64,000 nucleotides of DNA from contig CM060734.1 of NCBI GenBank assembly GCA_030704615.1, forward strand, positions 10,416,001 to 10,480,000, written 5' to 3'. The stretch comes from Takakia lepidozioides. Its lineage: Eukaryota; Streptophyta; Takakiopsida; Takakiales; Takakiaceae. Below are positions 41,721 to 53,842 of this stretch, piece by piece. The notes below the pieces were generated by a model that was given only the letters and a program-made list of their open reading frames with translations, did not search any database and was not told where the DNA came from. Positions within the stretch are counted from its first letter, which is position 1, and each line of letters starts with the position of its first letter. A program made the translations under genes and the position numbers.

Positions 41721-42340
41721 TTTATTTTTTTCCATGAACTTATTGATTATTAGATATCCAATCATTGTCCGAGGAAAGCCCACTTCATGTGTGAAGAGTT
41801 GAAAAAAACACTTGAAAACAAAAAAATAAACTACCTTGCTTCGTATATTGAAATAACCAATTTATTTTTTTCCATTAATTTATTGAGTATTAGATATCCT
41901 ATCATTGTCCAAGGAAAACCCACTTCATGTGTGAAGAGTTGAAATAAATACTTGAAAACAAACGAATAAACTACCTTGCTTCATATATTGAGAAAACCAA
42001 TTTATTTTTTTCCATGAATTTATTTAGTAATATATCCATTCATTGTTACAGGAAAGCTATTTTCCGGGAATTTCCAGGGACCAAAAGTACTTGAAATTCC
42101 ATATCTCCCACCCCGCAGGTCCAAAAATCATGAGAATAAGCCGGTGCATCCCTACTATACCGATATCCAATCATTGTCTGAGGAAAACCCACTTCATGTG
42201 TAAAGAGTTGAAAAAAACACTTGAAAACAAACAAATTAACTATTGAAAAATTCAATTGAATTTTTCTATGAATTTATTTAGTAATATATCCGATCATTGT
42301 TCCAAGAAGGCCCACTATTTTTCACCAATTTCCAGCGTCC
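41721..42340 (+). repeat. 140-bp tandem repeat, about 3.5 copies
   Basis: Units begin tttatttttttccat at 41721, 41861 and 42001 (exact 140-bp steps). The third unit is lengthened by about 106 bp (near 42060-42165) before the pattern resumes at about 42247. Each unit contains tcattgtccgaggaaagccc and cacttcatgtgtgaagagttg. Confidence 0.85.
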
Positions 42341-42350
42341 ATGTGTGAAC

Positions 42351-42788
42351 CAGTGTTGTACCAATATTGGTATTTGGACATACCAGACTAGTACTGGTAG
42401 TGAATTATGGACTAATTTTGAGACATGGCAGGCACTGGTATTACATTAATTTAACAATTCTAGATACTGGACTCGTATAAGTAAAAGGAATTGAGTATAT
42501 TTTATGGTCTGGTAGGTCAAGGTATGGTCTGAAGGTCAAATCTTTTTCTCAGGTTATTGAATATTTTCTTCAATCTACCAAATATTTCATATACATACCC
42601 GGGCAATATTCATATATTCCCCCCCATATGAGATGGAAAAAAACAAATATTGATGCCCTACTAATATACATCCACACTTTTATGTTATATACCCCTCATA
42701 TACCCTACCGGGCCCCCCTTACCCCAATACCAGGACCATACCAGTATTGGGACTGGTATCGTATTTTCGTGATACCAGTCCAACACTG
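42351..42788. mobile_element. hAT-type MITE, 438 bp, with perfect 8-bp target duplication
   Basis: The ends are cagtgttg... and ...caacactg, flanked by GTGTGAAC at 42343-42350 and 42789-42796. A terminal CAG and an 8-bp duplication are hallmarks of the hAT superfamily. The interior has several accagtattgg / ccaatactggt inverted motifs and no coding capacity. Confidence 0.85.
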
Positions 42789-42796
42789 GTGTGAAC

Positions 42797-43189
42797 ACTT
42801 GATTTTGCACCTAGGCTCTTGGACTATATAGTACGTGATCAGTCATAGTGTGGACTATGTCGTTGAGCACATACTATACAGTCATCTTATATTCCAGAAA
42901 GAACCAAGTATTTTATTTATTTATTTATTATTTATTTTGCAGATGTAACCGTATAACAGAGCAAATCATTGTCCGAGGAAAGCCCACTTTATTATATTTT
43001 GGACAGAATCATCCTCATCTGTACTTTCATCCATGTATATCATCCATATTAGACGAATTAATCATCCAAGATTTATATATTTTTGGAGAGGTTTGGCGAT
43101 TTCATCCATGAGAAAATAGGAAATTTACGACAGAATCTTTGATTTTTTTCTAAGAGGTCGAAAAAGTGCGAAATTTCGCCAGAAATATA
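42797..43189. other. Spacer including a repeated ~100-bp block
   Basis: 42810-42912 repeats 41625-41722 (tcatagtgtggactatgt, catactatacag, ttatattccagaaagaacca). A tttatttatttatta run follows. No coding signal. Confidence 0.6.
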
Positions 43190-43779
43190 AACACTAGGTC
43201 GCACTATGACGTCCGCAGTGTCATTTTCAAAGCGACGGAAACAACTTGATTAATAGGGCCTCTGTCCCATTTCTCTTTTAAAATAAAATAAAAAACGGAA
43301 ACAAGAGTGACCGTGCGACACCTCGGGCATCACAGTTATGGACTTCGCCAAAATGGCAAGCGTCGTTCCCATTGCGACGTCCGTGGCGTTGCAGTAAATC
43401 TGCGACGTTTTTCTTTTTTCTTTTCCCCAGACTGACCCTGCGACGCTTTTCGGCGTCGCAAAAATGGACTTGGCAAAAATGGCATCGCGCTGCGACACCC
43501 GAGTCGTCGTTTTCCAAGTGACGGCAGCGGCGTCGCCATAAAACAACAACGCTTTTGCCCTCCAAGAGTAAACCTGCGACGCTGGCCAGGCGTCGCAACT
43601 AGGGACTTGGCCAAATTGGTAGTCCCTCTGCCGCCTTGCGACGCTCTGGGCGTCACAAAAAATTTCTGCGACGCTCCGGACGTCGCAAAAACCGCCGTGG
43701 CCGTTGCGTCACATGGAAAATGGGGCTCGGGGGGTTGGGCGTCGCTAAACCCCCCCCCCCCCCCCCTTTTGCAGTAGTG
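43190..43779. mobile_element. CACTA (En/Spm) element end with subterminal repeats
   Basis: The right edge reads ...ccccttttgcagtagtg, the reverse complement of a CACTACTGCAAAAGG terminus. Inside, GCGACG/CGTCGC motifs recur about every 30-60 bp, often as hairpins (gcgacgcttttcggcgtcgc, gcgacgctccggacgtcgc), as expected for transposase-binding subterminal repeats of CACTA transposons. The opposite terminus and any transposase were not seen, and the left limit is approximate. Confidence 0.7.
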
Positions 43780-43919
43780 ATTGTGTGTGATACTTAGACT
43801 GTGCTCCCAGTGCCCCCTCTCTCTTCCCTCTCTATCCCCTCTTCACTTCTCGGGTGTTACTGTTGATATACCACTCTCCAGAGCCAAATTATATCTCTGT
43901 TCCACTTCTCACTAACTTG
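43780..43919. other. Short flank before the assembly gap
   Basis: 140 bp of unremarkable pyrimidine-rich sequence running into the gap. Confidence 0.4.
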
Positions 43920-44419
43920 NNNNNNNNNNNNNNNNNNNNNNNNNNNNNNNNNNNNNNNNNNNNNNNNNNNNNNNNNNNNNNNNNNNNNNNNNNNNNNNNN
44001 NNNNNNNNNNNNNNNNNNNNNNNNNNNNNNNNNNNNNNNNNNNNNNNNNNNNNNNNNNNNNNNNNNNNNNNNNNNNNNNNNNNNNNNNNNNNNNNNNNNN
44101 NNNNNNNNNNNNNNNNNNNNNNNNNNNNNNNNNNNNNNNNNNNNNNNNNNNNNNNNNNNNNNNNNNNNNNNNNNNNNNNNNNNNNNNNNNNNNNNNNNNN
44201 NNNNNNNNNNNNNNNNNNNNNNNNNNNNNNNNNNNNNNNNNNNNNNNNNNNNNNNNNNNNNNNNNNNNNNNNNNNNNNNNNNNNNNNNNNNNNNNNNNNN
44301 NNNNNNNNNNNNNNNNNNNNNNNNNNNNNNNNNNNNNNNNNNNNNNNNNNNNNNNNNNNNNNNNNNNNNNNNNNNNNNNNNNNNNNNNNNNNNNNNNNNN
44401 NNNNNNNNNNNNNNNNNNN
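43920..44419. other. Assembly gap, exactly 500 N
   Basis: 500 consecutive N. The round length suggests a placeholder rather than a measured gap. Sequence to its right starts inside an inverted copy of the 2.64-kb repeat. Confidence 0.98.
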
Positions 44420-47400
44420 TGTAAGAGCTGATTTGTCGTTAATTCTTACAGTGACCTTGTCGGTATTTGTCCATGTGCGACAAAGACATAAGTATCGTGT
44501 CCTCTCGAATTTAGACCCGTGTACTTGGTGGTTCTTGTACACCTTATCAACCAATCTCCTTCTTGTTTTCGTTTTTATGTTTGATTTACTAAACACCTTG
44601 GTCGTAGCATTTGACAAAGGTTATCAATAGTTCCTGATTTGACGTGAGGAAACCAGGCAATGGAAGGCCAAAGCCATGAGATATCAGGCCTGCCTCTCCC
44701 GCCATGACATGGTGCGGAGGCAAGCCACGTCCTTCATAGGTAAGATCTTCTCCAAGCAAAAATTGTTGGCTAATTGGCATGGAGAGTAAGGCATCCTTGA
44801 AGGTACCTGAGATCAGCATCGAAATCTTAGGGCTTCTGAATGCATGATGTTTGAGCTCGGCCCTTTGAAGACAAACCTGCGGGAGTAGACGTGTACACCG
44901 TATACATGATCCGGTACAGTGCACATTTACTCTTGTTTGCCGGTCCCATGTAGCGATGCCTTATGTCAGATTAGATACCTTATGATACGAATGAGTTCCA
45001 TTTCTTTGGTCAAATGTTTCTATGTTTCTCCTGGTTTATGGCTTTGCTCTTTATAGCACCAGAAGAAATACCCAATTCTGATATGCTGCTGGTAGATGTT
45101 TTGTCGGAATACCGGGTGGTAAACCCCTGCCAGACTTCATTACCTAAGTCCCAATACCTGCCCCTTTGGTTTTGTACACATGTTTTACCCAAAACAAGGG
45201 GTGGGTAAACACTAAAAGTCCGATATAAGATTCTTCCTGATTGTTACTTTATGACCTTGGGAATTGAGGGGTTGGTTCTTTCAGGCTCTTCTTCCGGTCA
45301 CCAGAGCTTATATATAAACTAAAAGGTAAAACTCTACATTTTGATGTATGTGTTGATGTACCTTCGTTTGTCACAACTTGCCAACTTGGAACATGCCAAT
45401 GGCAGAAAATTCATTACCTAACCTACCCCCATTGGTTTGTACACATGTGGTACCCAAAATATGGGCTAGGTAAACACTAAAGGGTTGATAAAAGGTTCTT
45501 CATGTTTGTTGCTTCATGAATTTCGGAGTTAAGGTCCTTCATTGGCCCCATCTTTCCATTATCAGAGCTTATGTGTAGCTAAAAGGTAAAACTCTACATT
45601 TTGATGTAAGTGTTGATGTACCTTTGCTTGTCACGGCTTGTTTTGTTTGTTGACCTTGGAGAGTTGAGATTGTAGGCATGTTTATTTCTATGGTTCCTTT
45701 GTGACGAGAAGTAAAAGCTACAAAGAAGAGGGAGGTCATTTATGTGATGGGGTCTGGTATGCACTCCCTTACGGGGTGAGTGCATACCACACTCACTCCA
45801 TAAGGAGCTGCCATACCAGGGGATGGTCGGTGGTTCCCTCTCTCTCCATCTCTCTCCCTCCCTCCATGGATCTGGCTGGTTCTCTTAAAACTTGATAGTT
45901 TAAGACCAGTGGTATGTTACCTGACCCCTAATTAACCTTCTTGGAATTTGGTTATTTCGGTTATTTACAGTACCCGGATTTTTGGTATAAGGTCAGGATC
46001 TAATGGAGCCATCCCATTATTTATTTTTTCATCCATAAATGATGTCATCCTCAGAGGATGACACGGATGAAAAATTGAGAGACAATTTCATCCAACGCGG
46101 ATGAAATCACGATAGATTTCATCCTGCGCGGTAGAGTTCATCCCGTGTGATGGATTTCATCCCGAATGGATGAAATCGTGGGAAACACGGGATGATGAAA
46201 TCGCGCTTCATCTCTTCCCTGCCCTAACCCTCTGCACGACGATCGTGCTTAAGGGATGGCTGGAGCTGAGAGGTGGTGGCGGGGGGCGCATGGAGCTCGA
46301 TTCAAGCGCCCTTGAATGCCATGGAGCTGCGCCATTAAGACCATTTAGGTGTTCTGGCAAGATTCAGTACCTTCTTCCCTCTTGGGGTGCGCAATGGCGG
46401 CAGTACCTGCAATTTCCCTGTGGCGGTTGTCTCTGATGCTTGGCGGGCGATCTACCTGTGCTGCGGTTGCTTGCTGTGACCTTCATTGATCATTAAGATA
46501 CAAGCGCGATCTCAAGGCCTCGGGGAAGTGTCTGAACTCTTTTAAGTTGGGCGATTCACTTTCTTGTGCATGCTTTGGTACATTTTGTTGTGCATTCTGT
46601 TTGCTGGTCTTGAGAGCTATGGCGCAGGCCTTGCTCTTATTTTGTTCTTAAGCCTTCTATGATCATAAATGGCTTCTTTAAGACAAACAGACATTTCCAG
46701 CCATGAACAGTGATCGATGGATCTTTATTTGGACATGGATACTTACTGCTCAGTCACTTTGGTATGTCAATGATACAAAGAACAAAAATATATGTTTTTG
46801 GGCCAACAATAAATTAGGATGGTTGGTTATGCCTTGGTATGTAAGCTGACCAAAAATACAGACTGAATGACATGGCATGTCATGAATGGCACTTTTAGCA
46901 TGCTGAACAATGGGTTCCTGCTATGAACAGTGGTAATTGAGTCTAATTTTTCCCACCCCCCACCCAGAGACTTCATTGACTTTGAAGTATGGGATTTGTC
47001 ATAAAGCTGACTTGTGAATGAAGAATGGTTGATAATGCCTTGTAATGAGGCTGATTTGTCGTTAATCTTACAGTGACCTTGTCAGGTCTTTGTCCATGTC
47101 TCGACAAGACATAAGTATCTTCCCTCTCTGATTTAGACCAGTGTACTTGGGGTTCTTGTACACATTATCAACCAATCTCCCTTCTGTTTTCAGTTTTATG
47201 TTTGATTTACTAAACACCTTGGTCTGAGCATGACAAAAGGTTATCAAATATGTTCCTGATTGAAGTGATGAACCCAAGGCAATGGGAAGGCCAAAGCCAT
47301 GAGATATCAGCCTCCTCTCCCGCCATGACCATGGTGCGGAGCAAGCAAGTCCTTCATAAGGTAAGATCTTCTCCAGCAAAAATATGTTGGGGTACATGAG

Positions 47401-50400
47401 ATAAGCATAGAACATCTATAGGGCTTCTGAATGCTGAAGTTTTGAGCTAGGCCTTGGTAAGACAACCTGCTGGAGTAGACGTGTACACCTTATACATGAT
47501 CCGGTCAGTGCACATTACTCTTGTTGCCGGTCCCCTGTAGCCGATGCCTTATGTCAGATTTAGATACCTTATGATACGAATGAGTTCCTTTTCTTTGGCT
47601 CAAATGTTCTATGTTTCTCCTGGTTATGGCTTTGCTCTTATAGCACCATAAGAAATACCCAATTCTGATATGCTGCTGGTAGATGTTTTGTCCGAATACC
47701 AGGTGGTAAACCCCTGCCAGACTTCATTACCTAAGTCCCAATACCTGCCCCCTTTGGTTTTGTACACATGTTTTACCCAAAACAAGGGGTGGGTAAACAC
47801 TAAAAGTCCGATATAAGATTCTTTCCTGATTGTTACTTTATGACCTTGGGAATTGAGGGTTCTTTCACTGGCCTTTCTTCCGGTCACCAGAGCTTATATA
47901 TAAACTAAAAGGTAAAACTCTACATTTTGATGTATGTGTTGATGTACCTTCGTTTGTCACAACTTGCCAACTTGGAACATGCCAATGGCAGAAAATTCAT
48001 TACCTAAACCTACACCCATTGGTTTTGTACACATGTGTACCCAAAAATATGGGCTAGGTAAAACACTAAAGGGTTGATAAAAGTTTCTTTCATGTTTGTT
48101 GCTTCATGAATTTCGGAGTTAAGGTCCCTTCATTGGCCCCATCTTTCCATTATCAGAGCTTATGTGTAGCTAAAAGGTAAAACTCTACATTTTGATGTAA
48201 GTGTTGATGTACCTTTGCTTGTCACGGCTTGTTTTGTTTGTTGACCTTGGAGAGTTGAGATTGTAGGCATGTTTATTTCTATGGTTCCTTTGTGACGAGA
48301 AGTAAAAGGCTACAAAGAAGAGGGAGGTCATTTATGTGTTGTGGTTCTGTATGCACTCCCTTCACGGGGTGATTGCATACCACACTCACTCCATAAGAGC
48401 TGCCATACCAGGGGATGGTCGGTGGGTTCCCTCTCTCTCCATCTCTCTCCCCTCCCTCCATGGATCTGGCGGTTCTCTTAAAACTTGATAGTTTAAGACC
48501 GTGGTATGTTACCTGACCCCTAATTAACCTTCTTGGATTTGGTTAATTTCGGTTATTTACATACCCGGATTTTTGGTATAAGGTCAGATCCTAGGAGCCA
48601 TCCCATTATAGTTTTTTCATCCATAATGATGTCATCCTCAGGATGACACGGATGAAAAATTGAGAGACAATTTCATCAACGCGGATGAAATCACGATAGA
48701 TTTCATCCTGCGCGGTAGAGTTCATCCCGTGTTATGGATTTCATCCCGAATGTTAAATCGTGGGAAATCACGTGGATGAAATCGCGGAAATCGCGCTTCA
48801 TCTCTTTCCCTGCCTAACCCTCTGCACGACGATCGGGCTTAAGGGATGGCTGGAGCGAGAGGTGGTGGCGGGGGCGCATGGAGCTCGATTCAGCGCCCTT
48901 GAATGTCCATGGAGCTGCGCGCATTAAGACATTTAGGTGTTCTGGGCAAGATTCAGTAACCTTTCTTCCCCTCTTGGGGTGCGCATTGCGGGCAGTACCT
49001 GCAATTTCCCTGTGGCGGTTGTCTCACTGATGCTTGGCGGGGCGATCTACCTGTGCTGCGTTTGCCTTGCTGTACCTTCATTGATCATTAGAACAAGCGG
49101 CGATCTCAAATGCCCCTCGGGGAAGTGTCTGAACTCTTTTAAGTTTGGGCGATTCACTTTCTTTGTGCATGCTTTGTACATTTTGTTGTGTCATTCTTGT
49201 TTGCTGGTCTTGAGAGCTATGGCGCAGGCCTTGCTCTTATTTTGTTCTTAACCTTCTAATGATCATAATGGCTTCTTTAAGACAAACAGACATTTTCCAG
49301 CCATGAACATTGATCGATGGATCTTTAGTTTGGACATGGATACTTACAACTGCTCAGTCACTTGTTAGTCCAATGATACAAAGAACCCAAAACTATACTA
49401 GTTTTTGGGCCAACAATAAATTAGGATGGTTGGTTATGCCTTGGTATGTAGCTGTGACCAAAAATACAGACTGAATGACATGGCATGTCATGAATGGCAC
49501 TTTTAGCATGCTGAACAATGTTTCCTGCTATGAACCGTGGTATTGAGTCTCTAATTTTTCCCACCCCCCCCCCACCCAGGGACTTCATTGACTTTGAAGT
49601 CTGGGATTGTCATAAAGCTGACTTGTGAATGAAGAATGGTTGATAATGCCTTGTTATGAGGCTGATTTGTCGTTATTTTACAGTGACCTTGTCAGGTCTT
49701 TGTCCATGTCTCGACAGACATAAGTATCTTCCCTTCTGTTTTCAGTTTTATGTTTATTTACTTACCACCTTGGTCTGAGCATGACAAAAGGTTATCAAAT
49801 ATGTCCTGATTGAAGTGATTAACCCAAGGCAATGGGAAGGCCAAAGCCATGATATATCACAGCCTCCTCTCCGCCATGACCATGGTTCGGAGGGCAAGCA
49901 AGTCCTTCATAAGGTAAGCTCTTCTCCAGCAAAATATGTTGGCTAATTGGGCATGGATATAGGCATCCTTGAAGGTACCTGAGATAAGCATAGACCATCT
50001 ATAGGGCTTCTGAATCTGAAGTTTTGAGCTAGGCCTTGGTAGACAAACCTGCTGGAGTAGCGTGTACACCTTATACATGATCCCTGTCAGTGCACATTAC
50101 TCTTGTTGCCGGTCCCCCCCTGTAGCCGATGCCTTATGTCAGATTAGATACCTTATGAGCCGAATGAGTTCCTTTTCTTTTGCTCAAATGTTTCTAGTTT
50201 CTCCTGGTTATGGCTTTGCTCTTTATAGCACCATAAGAAATACCCAATTCTGATATGCTGCTGGTAATGTTTTTGTCCGAATACCCGGTGGTAAACCCCC
50301 TGCCAGACTTCATTACCTAAGTCCCAATACCTGCCCCCCCTTTTGGTTTTGTACACCTTGTTTTAACCCAAAACAAGGGGTGGGTAACACTAAAAGTCCG

Positions 50401-50471
50401 ATATAAGATTCTTTCCTGATTGTTACTTTATGACCTTGGGAATTGAGGGTTCTTTCACTGGCCTCTTCTTC
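44420..50471 (-). repeat. 2.64-kb repeat array, inverted arm (about 2.3 units, many indels)
   Basis: Reverse-complement copies of the array unit. Landmark ttgtcgttaat recurs near 44430, 47055 and 49668, giving ~2.6-kb steps. Compared with the direct arm the copies have many scattered one-base gains and losses, often in homopolymers (for example ccccccc runs at 50113 and 50335). It ends abruptly at 50471, where the direct arm begins. Confidence 0.9.
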
Positions 50472-52739
50472 CACCATCCCCTGGTATGGCAGCTCCTTAT
50501 GGAGTGAGTGTGGTATGCACTCACCCCGTAAGGGAGTGCATACCAGACCCCATCACATAAATGACCTCCCTCTTCTTTGTAGCTTTTACTTCTCGTCACA
50601 AAGGAACCATAGAAATAAACATGCCTACAATCTCAACTCTCCAAGGTCAACAAACAAAACAAGCCGTGACAAGCAAAGGTACATCAACACTTACATCAAA
50701 ATGTAGAGTTTTACCTTTTAGCTACACATAAGCTCTGATAATGGAAAGATGGGGCCAATGAAGGGACCTTAACTCCGAAATTCACGAAGCAACAAACATG
50801 AAAGAAACTTTTATCAACCCTTTAGTGTTTACCTAGCCCATATTTTTGGGTACCACATGTGTACAAAACCAATGGGGTGTAGGTTTAGGTAATGAATTTT
50901 CTGCCATTGGCATGTTCCAAGTTGGCAGTTGTGACAAACGAAGGTACATCAACACATACATCAAAATGTAGAGTTTTACCTTTTAGTTTATATATAAGCT
51001 CTGGTGACCGGAAGAAGAGGCCAGTGAAAGAACCCTCAATTCCCAAGGTCATAAAGTAACAATCAGGAAAGAATCTTATATCGGACTTTTAGTGTTTACC
51101 CACCCCTTGTTTTGGGTAAAACATGTGTACAAAACCAAAGGGGGCAGGTATTGGGACTTAGGTAATGAAGTCTGGCAGGGGTTTACCACCTGGTATTCGG
51201 ACAAAACATCTACCAGCAGCATATCAGAATTGGGTATTTCTTATGGTGCTATAAGGAGCAAAGCCATAACCAGGAGAAACATATAAACATTTGAGCCAAA
51301 GAAAAGGAACTCATTCGTATCATAAGGTATCTAAATCTGACATAAGGCATCGGCTACAGGGGACCGGCAAACAAGAGTAACGTGCACTGACCGGATCATG
51401 TATAAGGTGTACACGTCTACTCCAGCAGGTTGTCTTACCAAGGCCTAGCTCAAAACTTCAGCATTCAGAAGCCCTATAGATGTTCTATGCTTATCTCAGG
51501 TACCTTCAAGGATGCCTTACTCTCCATGCCCAATTAGCCAACATATTTTTGCTGGAGAAGATCTTACCTTATGAAGGACTTGCTTGCTCCACACCATGGT
51601 CATGGCGGGAGAGGAGGCTGATATCTCATGGCTTTGGCCTTCCCATTGCCTTGGGTTCATCACTTCAATCAGGAACATATTTGATAACCTTTTGTCATGC
51701 TCAGACCAAGGTGTTAGTAAATCAAACATAAAACTGAAAACAGAAGGGAGATTGGTTGATAATGTGTACAAGAACCACCAAGTACACTGGTCTAAATCAG
51801 AGAGGGAAGATACTTATGTCTTGTCGAGACATGGACAAAGACCTGACAAGGTCACTGTAAAATTAACGACAAATCAGCCTCATAACAAGGCATTATCAAC
51901 CATTCTTCATTCACAAGTCAGCTTTATGACAAATCCCAGACTTCAAAGTCAATGAAGTCTCTGGGTGGGGGGGTGGGAAAAATTAGAGACTCAATTACCA
52001 CTGTTCATAGCAGGAAACCATTGTTCAGCATGCTAAAAAGTGCCATTCATGACATGCCATGTCATTCAGTCTGTATTTTTTGGTCAGCTTACATACCAAG
52101 GCATAACCAACCATCCTAATTTATTGTTGGCCCAAAAACTAGTATAGTTTTGGGTTCTTTGTATCATTGGACATACCAAAGTGACTGAGCAGTAAGTATC
52201 CATGTCCAAATAAAGATCCGTCGATCACTGTTCATGGCTGGAAATGTCTGTTTGTCTTAAAGAAGCCATTTATGATCATAGAAGGCTTAAGAACAAAATA
52301 AGAGCAAGGCCTGCGCCATAGCTCTCAAGACCAGCAAACAAGAATGCACAACAAAATGTACAAAGCATGCACAAAGAAAGTGAATCGCCCAAACTTTAAA
52401 GAGTTCAGACACTTCCCCGAGGCCTTGAGATCGCCGCTTGTATCTTAATGATCAATGAAGGTCACAGCAAGCAACCGCAGCACAGGTAGATCGCCCGCCA
52501 AGCATCAGAGACAACCGCCACAGGGAAATTGCAGGTACTGCCGCCATTGCGCACCCCAAGAGGGGAAGAAGGTACTGAATCTTGCCGGAACACCTAAATG
52601 TCTTAATGGCGCAGCTCCATGGCATTCAAGGGCGCTTGAATCGAGCTCCATGCGCCCCCCGCCACCACCTCTCAGCTCCAGCCATCCCTTAAGCACGATC
52701 GTCGTGCAGAGGGTTAGGGCAGGGAAGAGATGAAGCGCG

Positions 52740-52912
52740 ATTTCCCGCGATTTCATCCACGTGATTTCCCACGATTTCATCCATCACACGGGATGAACTC
52801 TACCGCGCAGGATGAAATCTATCGTGATTTCATCCGCGTTGGATGAAATTGTCTCTCAATTTTTCATCCGTGTCATCCTCTGAGGATGACATCCATTTAT
52901 GGATGAAATAAA
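52740..52912. repeat. GGATGAAA/TTTCATCC cluster in the repeat unit (representative)
   Basis: At least eight copies of ggatgaa or its complement in about 170 bp, in both orientations, plus the perfect palindrome gtcatcctc-t-gaggatgac at 52872-52890. It recurs in every unit. Confidence 0.8.
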
Positions 52913-53150
52913 TAAATAATGGGATGGCTCCATTAGGATCCTGACCTTATACCAAAAATCCGGGTACTGTAAATAACCGAAATTAACCAAATTCCAAGAA
53001 GGTTAATTAGGGGTCAGGTAACATACCACTGGTCTTAAACTATCAAGTTTTAAGAGAACCAGCCAGATCCATGGAGGGAGGGAGAGAGATGGAGAGAGAG
53101 GGAACCCACCCACCATCCCCTGGTATGGCAGCTCCTTATGGAGTGAGTGT

Positions 53151-53183
53151 GGTATGCACTCACCCCGTAAGGGAGTGCATACC
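53151..53183. repeat. Hairpin in the repeat unit (representative)
   Basis: ggtatgcactc / gagtgcatacc, 11-bp perfect arms with an 11-base loop. Also at about 50512, 55791, 58431, 61087 and 63727. Confidence 0.85.
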
Positions 53184-53315
53184 AGACCCCATCACATAAA
53201 TGACCTCCCTCTTCTTTGTAGCTTTTACTTCTCGTCACAAAGGAACCATAGAAATAAACATGCCTACAATCTCAACTCTCCAAGGTCAACAAACAAAACA
53301 AGCCGTGACAAGCAA

Positions 53316-53842
53316 AGGTACATCAACACTTACATCAAAATGTAGAGTTTTACCTTTTAGCTACACATAAGCTCTGATAATGGAAAGATGGGGCCAATGA
53401 AGGGACCTTAACTCCGAAATTCACGAAGCAACAAACATGAAAGAAACTTTTATCAACCCTTTAGTGTTTACCTAGCCCATATTTTTGGGTACCACATGTG
53501 TACAAAACCAATGGGGTGTAGGTTTAGGTAATGAATTTTCTGCCATTGGCATGTTCCAAGTTGGCAAGTTGTGACAAACGAAGGTACATCAACACATACA
53601 TCAAAATGTAGAGTTTTACCTTTTAGTTTATATATAAGCTCTGGTGACCGGAAGAAGAGGCCAGTGAAAGAACCCTCAATTCCCAAGGTCATAAAGTAAC
53701 AATCAGGAAAGAATCTTATATCGGACTTTTAGTGTTTACCCACCCCTTGTTTTGGGTAAAACATGTGTACAAAACCAAAGGGGGCAGGTATTGGGACTTA
53801 GGTAATGAAGTCTGGCAGGGGTTTACCACCTGGTATTCGGAC
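53316..53842 (+). repeat. Two ~264-bp subrepeats inside the unit (representative)
   Basis: Segments beginning aaggtacatcaacac at 53316 and 53580 share blocks such as atcaaaatgtagagttttac, tttagtgtttaccta/ccc, acatgtgtacaaaaccaa and ttaggtaatgaa. The second carries a TATA-like tttatatataagctc near 53628; the first has ctacacataagctc there. Confidence 0.75.

Noticed and set aside
43751-43766. Telomere-like or G-quadruplex tract as the main feature
   Set aside because: A simple 16-17-base C-run inside a CACTA end; single homopolymers of this kind recur in the window.
50472-53110. 5S rRNA gene or rDNA spacer as the array unit
   Set aside because: I looked for 5S internal control sequences and conserved rRNA blocks and saw none.
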